Shown here one piece after another: positions 25,008-34,227 of a stretch of DNA of 64,000 nt. A program made the translations under genes and the position numbers. Every line of letters begins with the position of its first letter. Position 1 is the first letter of the stretch. Source of the stretch: Terrimonas sp937888905 (GTDB lineage: Bacteria > Bacteroidota > Bacteroidia > Chitinophagales > Chitinophagaceae); NCBI GenBank assembly GCA_937888905.1, contig CALATA010000004.1:496001-560000 (forward strand), read 5' to 3'. The notes under the pieces are model-generated. The model did not search any database and had not been told where the DNA came from. It saw only the letters and a program-made list of their open reading frames with translations.

Positions 25008-26180
25008 TCAGGTTTCCTCCTCTTCCAGGAGAGGCTCGGGAGCCTGCCGCTCGCGCAGGAACACTGCCAGCCATCCCAGTCCTGCAACTGCGGCAATCAG
25101 CGATGACAGCAGTATGGCAATTTTTGCCGTGGTGATGTAATGTGGGTTATCAAATGCGAGTAAAGTAATAAAGATCGACATCGTAAAGCCGATGCCTCCC
25201 AGTATGCCGGCACCAAAAATATGTTGCCACTTCAATCCCTGCGGCAGGCTGGCGACTTTCAGCAATACAGCCATCAGGCAAAACAAAGTGATGCCGACGG
25301 GTTTTCCAATAACAAGACCGCTGAAAATACCCAGACTTTCGGATGAGGTTAATTCCGCTGTCCAGCCGGATTCAATAATGATACCTGTATTGGCTAATGC
25401 AAAGACGGGCAGGATAAAAAAGGAAACGGGTTTATGCAGGAATGACTGCAGTTTGTAAGAGATCGTTTTCGGGCCGCCGCTGCCGAATGGGATGGCAAAA
25501 GCCAGCAGCACACCGGAGATCGTTGCGTGTACGCCGGAATGCAACATAAAATACCACATGCCCGCTCCCAATATCAGGTAGGGCCATAACTTATGCATGC
25601 GCAGCCTGTTCAGCACCAGCATAACGACAAACAATCCTAGCGCAATACCCAGATTCAATAAAACGATTCCCTTGGAATAAAAAAGTGCAATCACCATGAT
25701 GGCGCCGAGGTCGTCGATCACGGCCAATGCGGTGAGAAAAACTTTTAAGGTTGCCGGTACGCGATTGCCCAGCAATGAAAGAATTCCCAAAGCAAAGGCG
25801 ATATCTGTTGCCATGGGAATGCCCACGCCATCCGCGAAAGCGGTTCCTTTATTCAATAACCAGAACAGCAAAGCGGGCAGCGCCATTCCGCCGATAGCAC
25901 CGATGGCCGGAAATAATGCGTGTCTTACCTGCGACAATTCTCCTTTGTAAATTTCCCGTTCCAGTTCCAGTCCGATCATTAAAAAGAAGATGGTCATTAA
26001 TCCGTCATTGATCCAGTATTCAAGCGATTGTCCGCCAACGTTGGCATGCCAGAAGTGGACATACGACTCTCCCACTGCGCTGTTAGCCAGCAGCAGGGAA
26101 AGGGCGGTGCAGAAAAGCAGGATCATACCGCCAGCCTTTTCACTGTCAAAAAACTGCCGGAATAGTTTGGTAAGCTGCAT
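25008..26180 (-). CDS. nhaA: Na+/H+ antiporter NhaA
   Basis: 390 residues, twelve hydrophobic segments, full length. The family signatures MATDIAFALGIL and ALAVIDDLGAI hold the paired aspartates that bind Na+/H+ in E. coli NhaA (D163/D164), and MTIFFLMIGLELERE is the helix II region. It exports Na+ in exchange for protons at the inner membrane for pH and salt homeostasis. Monocistronic as far as can be seen. Confidence 0.95.
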   Translation of the reverse strand: MQLTKLFRQFFDSEKAGGMILLFCTALSLLLANSAVGESYVHFWHANVGGQSLEYWINDGLMTIFFLMIGLELEREIYKGELSQVRHALFPAIGAIGGMALPALLFWLLNKGTAFADGVGIPMATDIAFALGILSLLGNRVPATLKVFLTALAVIDDLGAIMVIALFYSKGIVLLNLGIALGLFVVMLVLNRLRMHKLWPYLILGAGMWYFMLHSGVHATISGVLLAFAIPFGSGGPKTISYKLQSFLHKPVSFFILPVFALANTGIIIESGWTAELTSSESLGIFSGLVIGKPVGITLFCLMAVLLKVASLPQGLKWQHIFGAGILGGIGFTMSIFITLLAFDNPHYITTAKIAILLSSLIAAVAGLGWLAVFLRERQAPEPLLEEEET

Positions 26181-26282
26181 ATAAGCGCAAAAATACAGAA
26201 CCGCCGGGCTTAACGACGATTTTGCATTTCATTTAAACTATGCGGCGCAGTTTTTCCGTTCTACCGCAATAACTCATCTAAT

Positions 26283-26801
26283 ATGAAAAAAACAGTTCTA
26301 TCTCTGCTCGTGGTGCTGACCGTATGTAGTGCTCAAACCGTCACTGCCCAGGAAACTGAAACTATTCCGGAAAGCAGTGCTCCCACTTATAAGGCTGCGA
26401 TAGGTATACGGTTGAGTAGTAGTCAGGCGATCGTGAACAACTCCATTTCATTCAAATATTTTTTCCAGGAAAACAGGGCCATCGAAGCCTTGCTTTCGTT
26501 GGGTGATCCGTTGGCGATCGGCGCTTTGTATGAACTGCATAAACCGATCGGTGCTGCGGAGGGACTGCGTTGGTTCTACGGCGGCGGTGCTTACCTGGGT
26601 TTTGTAAAAACTTACAATGTGAATAAGGACCGCAATGAAACGATTCCCAATTTTGGGGCGCAGGGCGTTGTGGGCCTCGACTATAAATTTTCCAATATTC
26701 CGCTGAATCTCGCGATCGACTGGAAGCCCGAATTGAACCTGGTTGAGGATATAAATTTTGAGCCGGCGGCGATTGGCCTGACGGCGAGATTTACGTTTTA
26801 G
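26283..26801 (+). CDS. Small outer-membrane beta-barrel protein
   Basis: 172 residues with a signal peptide (MKKTVLSLLVVLTVCSAQTVTA) and eight or so amphipathic strands ending in AAIGLTARFTF, the terminal aromatic expected of outer-membrane barrels. Glycine-rich turns such as FYGGGAYLGF are typical of OmpW/OmpX-size porin-like proteins in Bacteroidota. The ligand is unknown. A 7-base repeat array starts right after its stop codon. Confidence 0.7.
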   Translation: MKKTVLSLLVVLTVCSAQTVTAQETETIPESSAPTYKAAIGIRLSSSQAIVNNSISFKYFFQENRAIEALLSLGDPLAIGALYELHKPIGAAEGLRWFYGGGAYLGFVKTYNVNKDRNETIPNFGAQGVVGLDYKFSNIPLNLAIDWKPELNLVEDINFEPAAIGLTARFTF

Positions 26802-26882
26802 AAGTAGTAAGTTGTAAGTAATAAGTTTTAAGTCAGCGAAGGGATGTCGTACTTATAACTTAAGACTTATTACTTAGAACTC
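26802..26882. repeat. Heptad array pair, AAGTnnT class, forming a hairpin
   Basis: Five 7-base units (AAGTAGT, AAGTTGT, AAGTAAT, AAGTTTT, AAGTCAG) run from 26802, the base after the stop codon, to 26836. Four complementary units lie at 26851-26882. The two halves pair imperfectly across a 14-base loop, so the transcript would fold into a long A/U-rich hairpin. Confidence 0.85.
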
Positions 26883-26983
26883 TTTTCCCCATAAAACCGG
26901 CATTTTTCCACATTCTGCAAAAATGTACGGTTTTTTGCGTTTTTATGCGGGAATATATTACTTTAGGGGTCTAAACGAAACAA

Positions 26984-27733
26984 TTGCTTAAGAAAGAACG
27001 CCAGGCTTACATTCTGCACCAGGTAAACCTGCACAATAAGGTGCTTTCCGCCACTCTTTGCCAGGACATCAATGTCTCGGAAGACACGATCCGCCGCGAC
27101 TTGCAGGAACTTGCGGAAGAGGGCAAACTAATAAAGGTGCACGGGGGAGCTCTCTCCCATTCTTTTAACGAAGTTCATTTCTCTACGAACGGAGTATATT
27201 CGCAAAGTCAGAAAAAGAAGATTGCTCAAAAAGCCATCAGCCTTATCCACAACGGAATGTTTATCCTAACCAGCGGTGGTACCACCATTATAGAAATGGC
27301 GCGTTCGCTTCCGCATGGTTTGAAGGCCACTTTTATATCGGGCAGTATTCCGGTGATCCTGGAATACATGAATCACCCCAATATCGAAGTGATCCTTATT
27401 GGCGACCGCATTTCCAAAAATTCAAAAATTACCGTAGGGCCGGAAGCTATCGCAAAGATTCGTCAGATGAAGGCGGATATTTGCTTTTTGGGTATTAATT
27501 CTATTGACCTCGAACACGGGGTTACTGACAACGACTGGGAAGTGGTGCAATTGAAAAAAGCGATGATTGAATCGTCTCAGCGGGTTGTTTGTATGACGAT
27601 TGCCGAAAAAGTCAATACGTTTCAACCGATCCAGGTTTGTGAGATCGGTAAAATCCACACCCTGATCACCGAATTACCTGCAGACAATACCCTGCTGCAA
27701 CCCTATCAGCAGGCCGGTATACAGGTGTTATAA
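26984..27733 (+). CDS. DeoR/GlpR-family transcriptional regulator
   Basis: 249 residues from a TTG start (MLKKERQAYILHQVNLH). Residues 1-57 are a DeoR helix-turn-helix (SATLCQDINVSEDTIRRDLQELAEEGKLIKVHGGA is the classic signature). Residues 75-230 are the DeoRC sugar-phosphate isomerase-like sensor (LTSGGTTIIEMARSL, FLGINSIDLEHGVTDND). Such regulators usually repress sugar or polyol utilization genes and release DNA on binding a sugar phosphate. It lies directly upstream of, and co-oriented with, the first SusC gene, so it probably controls that uptake locus. Confidence 0.92.
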   Translation: MLKKERQAYILHQVNLHNKVLSATLCQDINVSEDTIRRDLQELAEEGKLIKVHGGALSHSFNEVHFSTNGVYSQSQKKKIAQKAISLIHNGMFILTSGGTTIIEMARSLPHGLKATFISGSIPVILEYMNHPNIEVILIGDRISKNSKITVGPEAIAKIRQMKADICFLGINSIDLEHGVTDNDWEVVQLKKAMIESSQRVVCMTIAEKVNTFQPIQVCEIGKIHTLITELPADNTLLQPYQQAGIQVL

Positions 27734-27774
27734 TCGTTTACTGCTTAATTATTATACTAAAACAACATCATGCT

Positions 27775-30700
27775 ATGAGAAAAGCTCTCCAGTTATTAGT
27801 AGCCTTTCTATTGATGATCGTCCTGGTACCGCAAGTTGCTTATGCACAGGAAAAGACCATTAGTGGAACGGTACTGTCGGATGACAAAACACCGCTGCCT
27901 GGTGTGACGATCCGGGTAAAGGGTACCCGTCGCATCACACAGACAGATGCCAACGGTAAGTTTACCCTACAGGTAAGCCCCGGCGAAACCCTGCAGGTAA
28001 CCTATGTAGGTTACGAGCCGCAGGAAATCAAAGCCGGTGACGGCGCTACGTTAGGTATCACGCTGAAAGCTTCAGAAGGAGCGCTCGGCGAAGTGGTCGT
28101 AACGGCCATGGACATCAAACGTAACAAACGTGAACTGGGTTACTCAACCCAAACTGTAGGCGGTGATGATATCCGCGAAACACAACGCGAAAACTTCATC
28201 AACAGCTTACAGGGACGTGTAGCGGGTCTGACTATCAACCCTACTTCAGGAACTGCCGGTTCTTCCAGTGCTATCGTACTACGTGGTTTCAACTCTCTTT
28301 CACTTAGTAACCAGCCTCTCTTTGTTATGGACGGTGTAATTATGGATAACACCTCTCTCGACGAAAACTCACAAGGCGGTTCAGGTGTAGGTATTGTTGA
28401 ACGCGGCGCTGGCCTTACTTCCACCAACAACCAGAAGACGGACTATACTAACCGTATGGCCGACATTAACCCCAACGACATTGAATCGATCACCGTGTTG
28501 AAAGGTCCTGAAGCTACCGCACTGTATGGTAGCCAGGCAAGCTCCGGTGCCATCGTTATCACTACCCGCAAGCCTAAGTCCAGCAAGTTTGCACTGCAGT
28601 ACGACAACAGCCTCCGCTTCTCCAAAGTGACGCGTTATCCCGAGACGATCGACGGATACAGGAATGGAGAGAATGGTGTAGCCTCTGATGTGTTCCGTTA
28701 TTTCGGTCCCGCTTACGAACCGGGCACAAAATTGTACAACAACAAAGACGAGTTCTTCAAAACCAGCTTTACCCAAAACCACAACCTGGGTATGGATTTC
28801 GGGTTCAAGAAATCTTTGTTCCGCTTTACTGCGTCTTATTTTGACCAGGACGGTGTGGTGCCAAACAACACTTATAAGAAAATCAACTTCCGTTTGTCCA
28901 ACACCACAAAGGTTGGCAAATGGCTGGAACTAACACCTGCCATTTCTTATATCAGAGCAGAGAACCGCAAGGTACTCCGCAGTGCGGGTGGCTTTCTTAT
29001 CGGTCTCATGATGTGGCCCAATACCATCGATATCCGCAACTATGAGGCAGCCGATGGTTCAAAAATTCCGCTGTTCAGCAACAACCCCAATGCCGACTAC
29101 GACAACCCGTTGTTCAACGTTAATAAGAACAAGAACTACGATGAGAACGATCGTTATGGCGCCACGCTGGGTATCAACATCAACCCCACTTCCTGGCTGA
29201 GCCTCTCCGGTCGTTTCGGCTATGATACTTACGATGCAGAGGGCTATCTGCAATACCATCCGCAGTCTTACTATATCGCTTCTACCGTAAATGGTATTCA
29301 GGACAACTGGTGGAGAAAATACACTGGTTACAACCATACTATCACCGGTACTGCACGTAAGTCACTCGGTAAGTTCAGCGGACGCCTGATGATCGGTACC
29401 ATGTGGCAGGATTATCAAACCGAAATGTTCGCGGTAAGCGGTAACAACCTCTCCGATCCTAACCGCACCGACAGTGCCAACACCGCACCGAACACACGTA
29501 CTTACCTGCTTCGCAATGTATACGGTGAAAACAACCTGTTTATCACCAAGATGTTTGCTTACTTCGGTGAAGCCGCTATTGCTTATGACAACAAGGTATT
29601 CCTGAACTACACACACCGTTTTGAAGAGGCTTCTACCCTGCCAAAACAAAACCGTAAGTATAACTATCCAGGTGCGAGCCTTAGCCTTATCATGACCGAC
29701 ATCATTCCCGGTCTGAAAAGAGGCGGCATCGATTATGTGAAACTGCGTGGTTCACTGGCCGGTACAGCCCGTCTGAACCTGCCTTATTCCACACAATCGA
29801 TTTTTACCAACGTAACTTCTTCCGGTGGTGGTTTCCAATATGGATTTACCAACAACAACCCGGATCTGGAGCCTGAAAGACAAAAGACTTTCGAGATCGG
29901 TACAGAATGGCGCTTCTTCAAAGGACGTCTGTCTGTCGACGCTGCCTATTATAACACATTGACAAAAGGCCAGATCATCGAAGGTTTCCGTCTGAGCTAC
30001 GGTACAGGTTATGTACTGAACACGCAGAATGCGGGCAGCACACGCAACGAAGGTGTGGAAGTGACCGTTTCTGCCAACATCGTGCGTAAGAAAGACTGGA
30101 ACTGGGACATGCAGTTCAACTTCAACCGCATGTGGAGCCGCGTAACAGAAATGCCTGCCAACGTTGCCGAATACTATATTGCCGATACATGGGTATATGG
30201 TAACGCACGTGGTGGTATCGTGAAAGGTGGCGCCACCACTACCATCACTGCAGCAGGTTATCAGCGCAACAACGCCGGTGATATCCTTATCGATCCTACC
30301 AACGGTTTGCCTCTCGTAAACACCGTTTACTCTGTATTCGGCGACCGTAACCCCGATTTCCGCCTGGGTTGGAACAACGTGATCAGCTATAAAAACTGGC
30401 GCCTCAGCTTCCTGTGGGATCTGAAAGTTGGCGGTGATATTTTCAATGGTAACAACAAGTTCCTGACAAGCATCGGTAAAAGCCCGATCACAGCGGACCG
30501 TTATACCCCGATTGTAGTAGAAGGTGTACTGCGTGATGGTAAAGAAAATACTGCAACTCCTACACGTAATACCTATACTATTATTCCTGCGTATAACTGG
30601 ACATATTATGCTGAGCGTATGCCGGAAGAAGTGTTCATTGAGAAAAATGTGAACTGGTTCCGTCTGCGCGATCTGAGCGTGAGCTACAATTTCCCTCAGA

Positions 30701-30906
30701 GCTTTGTACGCCGCATAGGTGTGATCAAATCACTGGGTGCATTCTTTACTGTAAACGACCTGATCCTGATGACCAACTACTCCGGTGCTGATCCTTCCGT
30801 AAGCGGTACTTCTGCCGGTGCACGTGGTGTTGGCTCTGCAGGTTTCGACTACGGTACATTGCCTACGCCGATCAATCTGAACTTTGGTATCCGTCTTTCC
30901 CTGTAA
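27775..30906 (+). CDS. SusC/RagA TonB-linked outer-membrane transporter (locus 1)
   Basis: 1043 residues. Signal peptide to about residue 25, then a carboxypeptidase-regulatory-like domain (26-105: ISGTVLSDDKTPLPGVTIRV), a plug domain (about 115-265, with ALYGSQASSGAIVITTRK) and a 22-strand barrel ending in NFGIRLSL. It transports an oligomeric nutrient across the outer membrane using TonB energy, with the SusD lipoprotein as lid. First gene of a SusC-SusD-DUF4397 triad 42 bases downstream of a DeoR regulator. No TonB-box/sigma-regulator extension (STN domain) is present, so anti-sigma control is unlikely. Confidence 0.95.
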   Translation: MRKALQLLVAFLLMIVLVPQVAYAQEKTISGTVLSDDKTPLPGVTIRVKGTRRITQTDANGKFTLQVSPGETLQVTYVGYEPQEIKAGDGATLGITLKASEGALGEVVVTAMDIKRNKRELGYSTQTVGGDDIRETQRENFINSLQGRVAGLTINPTSGTAGSSSAIVLRGFNSLSLSNQPLFVMDGVIMDNTSLDENSQGGSGVGIVERGAGLTSTNNQKTDYTNRMADINPNDIESITVLKGPEATALYGSQASSGAIVITTRKPKSSKFALQYDNSLRFSKVTRYPETIDGYRNGENGVASDVFRYFGPAYEPGTKLYNNKDEFFKTSFTQNHNLGMDFGFKKSLFRFTASYFDQDGVVPNNTYKKINFRLSNTTKVGKWLELTPAISYIRAENRKVLRSAGGFLIGLMMWPNTIDIRNYEAADGSKIPLFSNNPNADYDNPLFNVNKNKNYDENDRYGATLGININPTSWLSLSGRFGYDTYDAEGYLQYHPQSYYIASTVNGIQDNWWRKYTGYNHTITGTARKSLGKFSGRLMIGTMWQDYQTEMFAVSGNNLSDPNRTDSANTAPNTRTYLLRNVYGENNLFITKMFAYFGEAAIAYDNKVFLNYTHRFEEASTLPKQNRKYNYPGASLSLIMTDIIPGLKRGGIDYVKLRGSLAGTARLNLPYSTQSIFTNVTSSGGGFQYGFTNNNPDLEPERQKTFEIGTEWRFFKGRLSVDAAYYNTLTKGQIIEGFRLSYGTGYVLNTQNAGSTRNEGVEVTVSANIVRKKDWNWDMQFNFNRMWSRVTEMPANVAEYYIADTWVYGNARGGIVKGGATTTITAAGYQRNNAGDILIDPTNGLPLVNTVYSVFGDRNPDFRLGWNNVISYKNWRLSFLWDLKVGGDIFNGNNKFLTSIGKSPITADRYTPIVVEGVLRDGKENTATPTRNTYTIIPAYNWTYYAERMPEEVFIEKNVNWFRLRDLSVSYNFPQSFVRRIGVIKSLGAFFTVNDLILMTNYSGADPSVSGTSAGARGVGSAGFDYGTLPTPINLNFGIRLSL

Positions 30907-30920
30907 CCCTCAAAAAAGAA

Positions 30921-32576
30921 ATGAACATGAAAAAGATATTTGGTATTTGCATGGCTTCGGGGATGGCAGCACTGCTGCTGGGAAGCTGTAGCAAACAAAT
31001 CGACGATGCCTACCTCAATCCCAATGCGGAAACTGTAAAACCCATTGAGCAATTGTTGCCAGGCATTATTGACAACATGACCTGTAGCTTTTCTGCTGCC
31101 GGTACCAACTATGGTACTACACAGGATGGCATGTATCTCGGCAAGTATATACAGTTCTGGGTCCAGAATACTGCCAGCAACCAGTATGATGCGCTGGGCG
31201 GTGTAATCGGTAACAGTGACCTGCTCGGTAACGTATGGGCCATGCATTACTATGGCCAGGGGCAAAACCTCAACCGTGTGATCCAATGGGGCAGTGAGCA
31301 AGAGAAATGGGATTATGTGGGGGTGGCTTATGCTATCCGTGCATGGTCATGGCTCACACTCACCAATACCTATGGTGAAGTAATCCTTAAAGAAGCTTTT
31401 AATACCAACCTGCGTGTGTTCAAATACGACACGCAGGCAGAGGTGTACGATGAGGCGCGTCGCAATGCTCACCTCGCCATTGAATTCCTCAGCCGTACGG
31501 ATGGTAACGTAAGCCAGGCCAACCTGGCCATCGGAGATAAGTACATGAACGAGGGCGATGTAAACAAATGGAAAAAGTTTGCTTATGGTGTGCTCGCGCG
31601 TTCTTACAACCAGCTTTCCAACAAGGCCGATTATCTCGGCGGACCAAAGTTGGTAGACTCCGCGATCAAATACGCAGGTCTGGCTGCCACTACCAATGCT
31701 GAAAATACCTACGCTAAATTCTCCAATGCAGGCCCTACCGGTACTTACCATTTCTGGGGTCCGCAACGCGCCAACTTTGGTGTACAGCGTCAGTCTAAAT
31801 TTATCGCGGATCTGATGTCCGGTGTAAATGACGTGTTTAATGGTGTGAACGATCCACGTGCATGGTATATCCTGCGCGAGAATCCGAACGGTACCTTCAA
31901 AGGCTTCCGTCCTACTTATGGTCTGGAAACAGCAGTGCTACCGGTGGTAAATGATCGTCCCAATAACTTCTGGGGTGGTTTAAATGCGGTAACAACGGCG
32001 CCAACTCCGGATACTGTACGTTATGTGTACCAGAACGGACCTGCATTTCCGATCATTACCGCTTGCGAAATGAAATTCATCGAAGCCGAGGCTCAGTACC
32101 GCAAGGGTCAGAAAGGCCTTGCCCTGGCCGCTTACCGTGAAGGTATCCGGTTGAGCATGGACATGCTGGCTACGGTATATCCGAAAAATGTACCGGAAGC
32201 ACGCAAAATCACACCGGGGATGATCACCGCCTTCCTGGCTGATACGCGCGTGGTGCCTGCTGAAGCACAGTTTACGCTCTCTCACATCATGATGCAGAAA
32301 TATATCGCGCTTTACGGATATGGTGTGTATGAAACATGGACAGACATGCGCCGTTTCCACTATACCGATGTTGAAACAGCCACAGGCCTGCAGGTATACC
32401 GCGGATTTGAACTGCCTCCCGCTGATCGCCGTTACGTGAACAACTCAGGTAAAGTTGTTTACCGCTGCCGTCCCCGTTACAACTCGGAGTATCTCTATAA
32501 CGTAGATGAGTTGAGAAGAATCGGTGCGCTGGACCTTGATTATCACACAAAAGAAATGTGGTACACACAGCCCTGA
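30921..32576 (+). CDS. SusD/RagB nutrient-binding lipoprotein (locus 1)
   Basis: 551 residues, lipobox LLLGSC at about residues 19-24, then the all-helical TPR-based SusD fold (VAYAIRAWSWLTLTNTYGEVILKEAF; FIEAEAQYRKGQKGLALAAY; QKYIALYGYGVYETWTDMRRF near the C-terminus). This sequence pattern belongs to the SusD-like branch annotated as nutrient-binding lipoproteins. It starts 14 bases after SusC, so the two form a pair on the cell surface. The ligand is unknown; no degradative enzyme is encoded nearby. Confidence 0.93.
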   Translation: MNMKKIFGICMASGMAALLLGSCSKQIDDAYLNPNAETVKPIEQLLPGIIDNMTCSFSAAGTNYGTTQDGMYLGKYIQFWVQNTASNQYDALGGVIGNSDLLGNVWAMHYYGQGQNLNRVIQWGSEQEKWDYVGVAYAIRAWSWLTLTNTYGEVILKEAFNTNLRVFKYDTQAEVYDEARRNAHLAIEFLSRTDGNVSQANLAIGDKYMNEGDVNKWKKFAYGVLARSYNQLSNKADYLGGPKLVDSAIKYAGLAATTNAENTYAKFSNAGPTGTYHFWGPQRANFGVQRQSKFIADLMSGVNDVFNGVNDPRAWYILRENPNGTFKGFRPTYGLETAVLPVVNDRPNNFWGGLNAVTTAPTPDTVRYVYQNGPAFPIITACEMKFIEAEAQYRKGQKGLALAAYREGIRLSMDMLATVYPKNVPEARKITPGMITAFLADTRVVPAEAQFTLSHIMMQKYIALYGYGVYETWTDMRRFHYTDVETATGLQVYRGFELPPADRRYVNNSGKVVYRCRPRYNSEYLYNVDELRRIGALDLDYHTKEMWYTQP

Positions 32577-32603
32577 TCTATCCACCAATAAAAACAATGC
32601 AAC

Positions 32604-33371
32604 ATGAAAAAAATCAAGCATATAAAATTTCTTGCAGCGGGATCACTGGTGGCACTGGCAGCGCTGATCTCCTCCTGCGACAAAAACCTCAATGACCGCA
32701 ACAAGCTCGATAAGGATGCCTCCAACTCCGCTTACGTGAAGTTTGTGAACCTTGCCGGTAATGCTACCCGCAACTTTGTTTTCGTGGATGGCAAACAGGT
32801 ATCCGGTGTGCAGATGGTATACGGTGAAACGTTGCCTGTACATTCCGGTAACTATGGCCTCAAGATGGCGGCAGGTCTGCGTTCATTCGTGGTGCGCGAT
32901 ACCTTGTCCACTACCACACAGGTGCCGCTCACCTTCAACGGCAATTTCGATGCTAACTCTTCCTATACGGTGTTCCTGTATGATTCGATCATCCGTATCA
33001 AGCAGGTAACGGTGAAGAATAATATCGAGATTCCGTCGGATTCTACATCGCGTTTGAAATTCGGCAACTTCATGTACCTCACCAATGGCGGAACTGCACC
33101 AGCGGTGGATTTGTATTCCAGCTTCTTTGGCCGCAGAATCTTCACCAACATTGCACCCAGCCAGGTGACTGAGTTCATCACTTATCCTGGTGGACATGCA
33201 GCCGGTGACACCTTGCGGACCTATGTAGCAGGAACCAATACTGTACTGAATGAATTGATCGGATATACCACTACCAAGAAAAGAAGCTATGTAGTGGTGG
33301 CAAGAGGCAACTATAACAACGTTCTTACCACAGGTACCGGACGTTTGCTCTCAAGTCATACGATCTGGTAA
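32604..33371 (+). CDS. DUF4397 surface lipoprotein (locus 1)
   Basis: 255 residues with a signal sequence ending at the lipobox LAALISSC. The body matches DUF4397: AYVKFVNLAG..., a VFVDGKQVSGVQMVYGE strand pair, SYTVFLYD, and a second domain starting LKFGNFMYLTNGGTAPAVDLY. DUF4397 domains are beta-sandwiches found in secreted proteins of unknown function. It occupies the position of SusE/SusF, 27 bases after SusD, so an accessory glycan- or peptide-binding role is plausible. A strong terminator follows. Confidence 0.88.
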   Translation: MKKIKHIKFLAAGSLVALAALISSCDKNLNDRNKLDKDASNSAYVKFVNLAGNATRNFVFVDGKQVSGVQMVYGETLPVHSGNYGLKMAAGLRSFVVRDTLSTTTQVPLTFNGNFDANSSYTVFLYDSIIRIKQVTVKNNIEIPSDSTSRLKFGNFMYLTNGGTAPAVDLYSSFFGRRIFTNIAPSQVTEFITYPGGHAAGDTLRTYVAGTNTVLNELIGYTTTKKRSYVVVARGNYNNVLTTGTGRLLSSHTIW

Positions 33372-33394
33372 ACAGAATAGAAAGTTTCAGAAAG

Positions 33395-33429
33395 AAAAGA
33401 GGCTGTCGTCTGACAGCCTCTTTTCTTTT
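33395..33429 (+). terminator. Intrinsic terminator of Sus locus 1
   Basis: AAAAGAGGCTGTC-GTCT-GACAGCCTCTTTT is a perfect 13-base stem (33395-33424) followed by CTTTTT. It can also serve the convergent gene that ends at 33430. Confidence 0.95.
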
Positions 33430-33810
33430 TTAGTAGTAATACCGGTTGTAGGCATCACTTACCGGCTCCACATCCGTACCGATAACGGTGTATGCCTGCC
33501 GCGCCTGGTAGAGCGTTGTTTGCCCGTGATACATCGTGATACGATGAGTTTCTACCTGTGAGGAACTGCTGTTGTACATGATGTCAACATCAAAATCCAC
33601 GTTGCCATCGCCTGCTTCGTTGCCCACACGCTCAACAGAAAGGAAGAATTCGCGTGCGCCAAAACCCACGCCGGTGCTGATGATGAATGACTCATCTCCC
33701 ACCACCACCATTTTTTTTGAGACTTTAACTACGGCTCCTGTACTTACTGGTGTAAAAGAGCAAAGCAGCATGGTTGTCGCTGCCAGGACGAAGAACATTG
33801 TTTTTTTCAT
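33430..33810 (-). CDS. Small secreted protein of unknown function
   Basis: 126 residues from the ATG at 33810 (MKKTMFFVLAATTMLLCSF), which puts a signal peptide at the N-terminus; upstream in-frame starts to 33918 lack support. The mature part is a small beta-rich domain (VVKVSKKMVVVGDESFIIST, FFLSVERVG, VDFDVDIMYNSSSSQVETHR, then TLYQARQAYTVIG) with a Tyr-rich C-terminal tail. I do not recognize the family. Convergent with Sus locus 1; the two share a terminator. Confidence 0.65.
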   Translation of the reverse strand: MKKTMFFVLAATTMLLCSFTPVSTGAVVKVSKKMVVVGDESFIISTGVGFGAREFFLSVERVGNEAGDGNVDFDVDIMYNSSSSQVETHRITMYHGQTTLYQARQAYTVIGTDVEPVSDAYNRYYY

Positions 33811-34227
33811 ATGATCTAGTTTTAAGTAAAATACAAAAACACGTGAACGATGCCAGCGCGACACCCCGCGAGTTAGTGCGATTGGGTATAAACCCATAAT
33901 TGGTTGAGTAGAAACCACTGCAACGGTATCCGTGATTTTTCTATTTGCAGCTTTCTGCGGTTGGATTGAAGGCTAATTTGTTCCTGCTGCATTTTTTTTC
34001 AGCTTTTTGCGCGATTGTGCGGAATTAATAATACATTAGCGTTAACACTGCTTATGAAGGAACTCAGCTGGTCACTGCATTTCTTCTCTTCATTTGTATG
34101 CTTTTCGAGAGGCATGCCAGTTTACAAACCTATTCCATTGAAAAAAACGGCCGGTTTATTCCGGAGAGCTAACCTGTAACAGTTGAAGCTTTATTGTCCA
34201 TTTTTATAACCAAAACAACTCACAGCT
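33811..34227. other. 417-base gap upstream of Sus locus 2
   Basis: No gene of plausible composition. The gap must hold the promoters of the small secreted gene (minus) and of Sus locus 2 (plus), but no full TTG/TAnnTTTG pair stands out; TAATTTG at 33975-33981 is one base short of consensus. Confidence 0.4.
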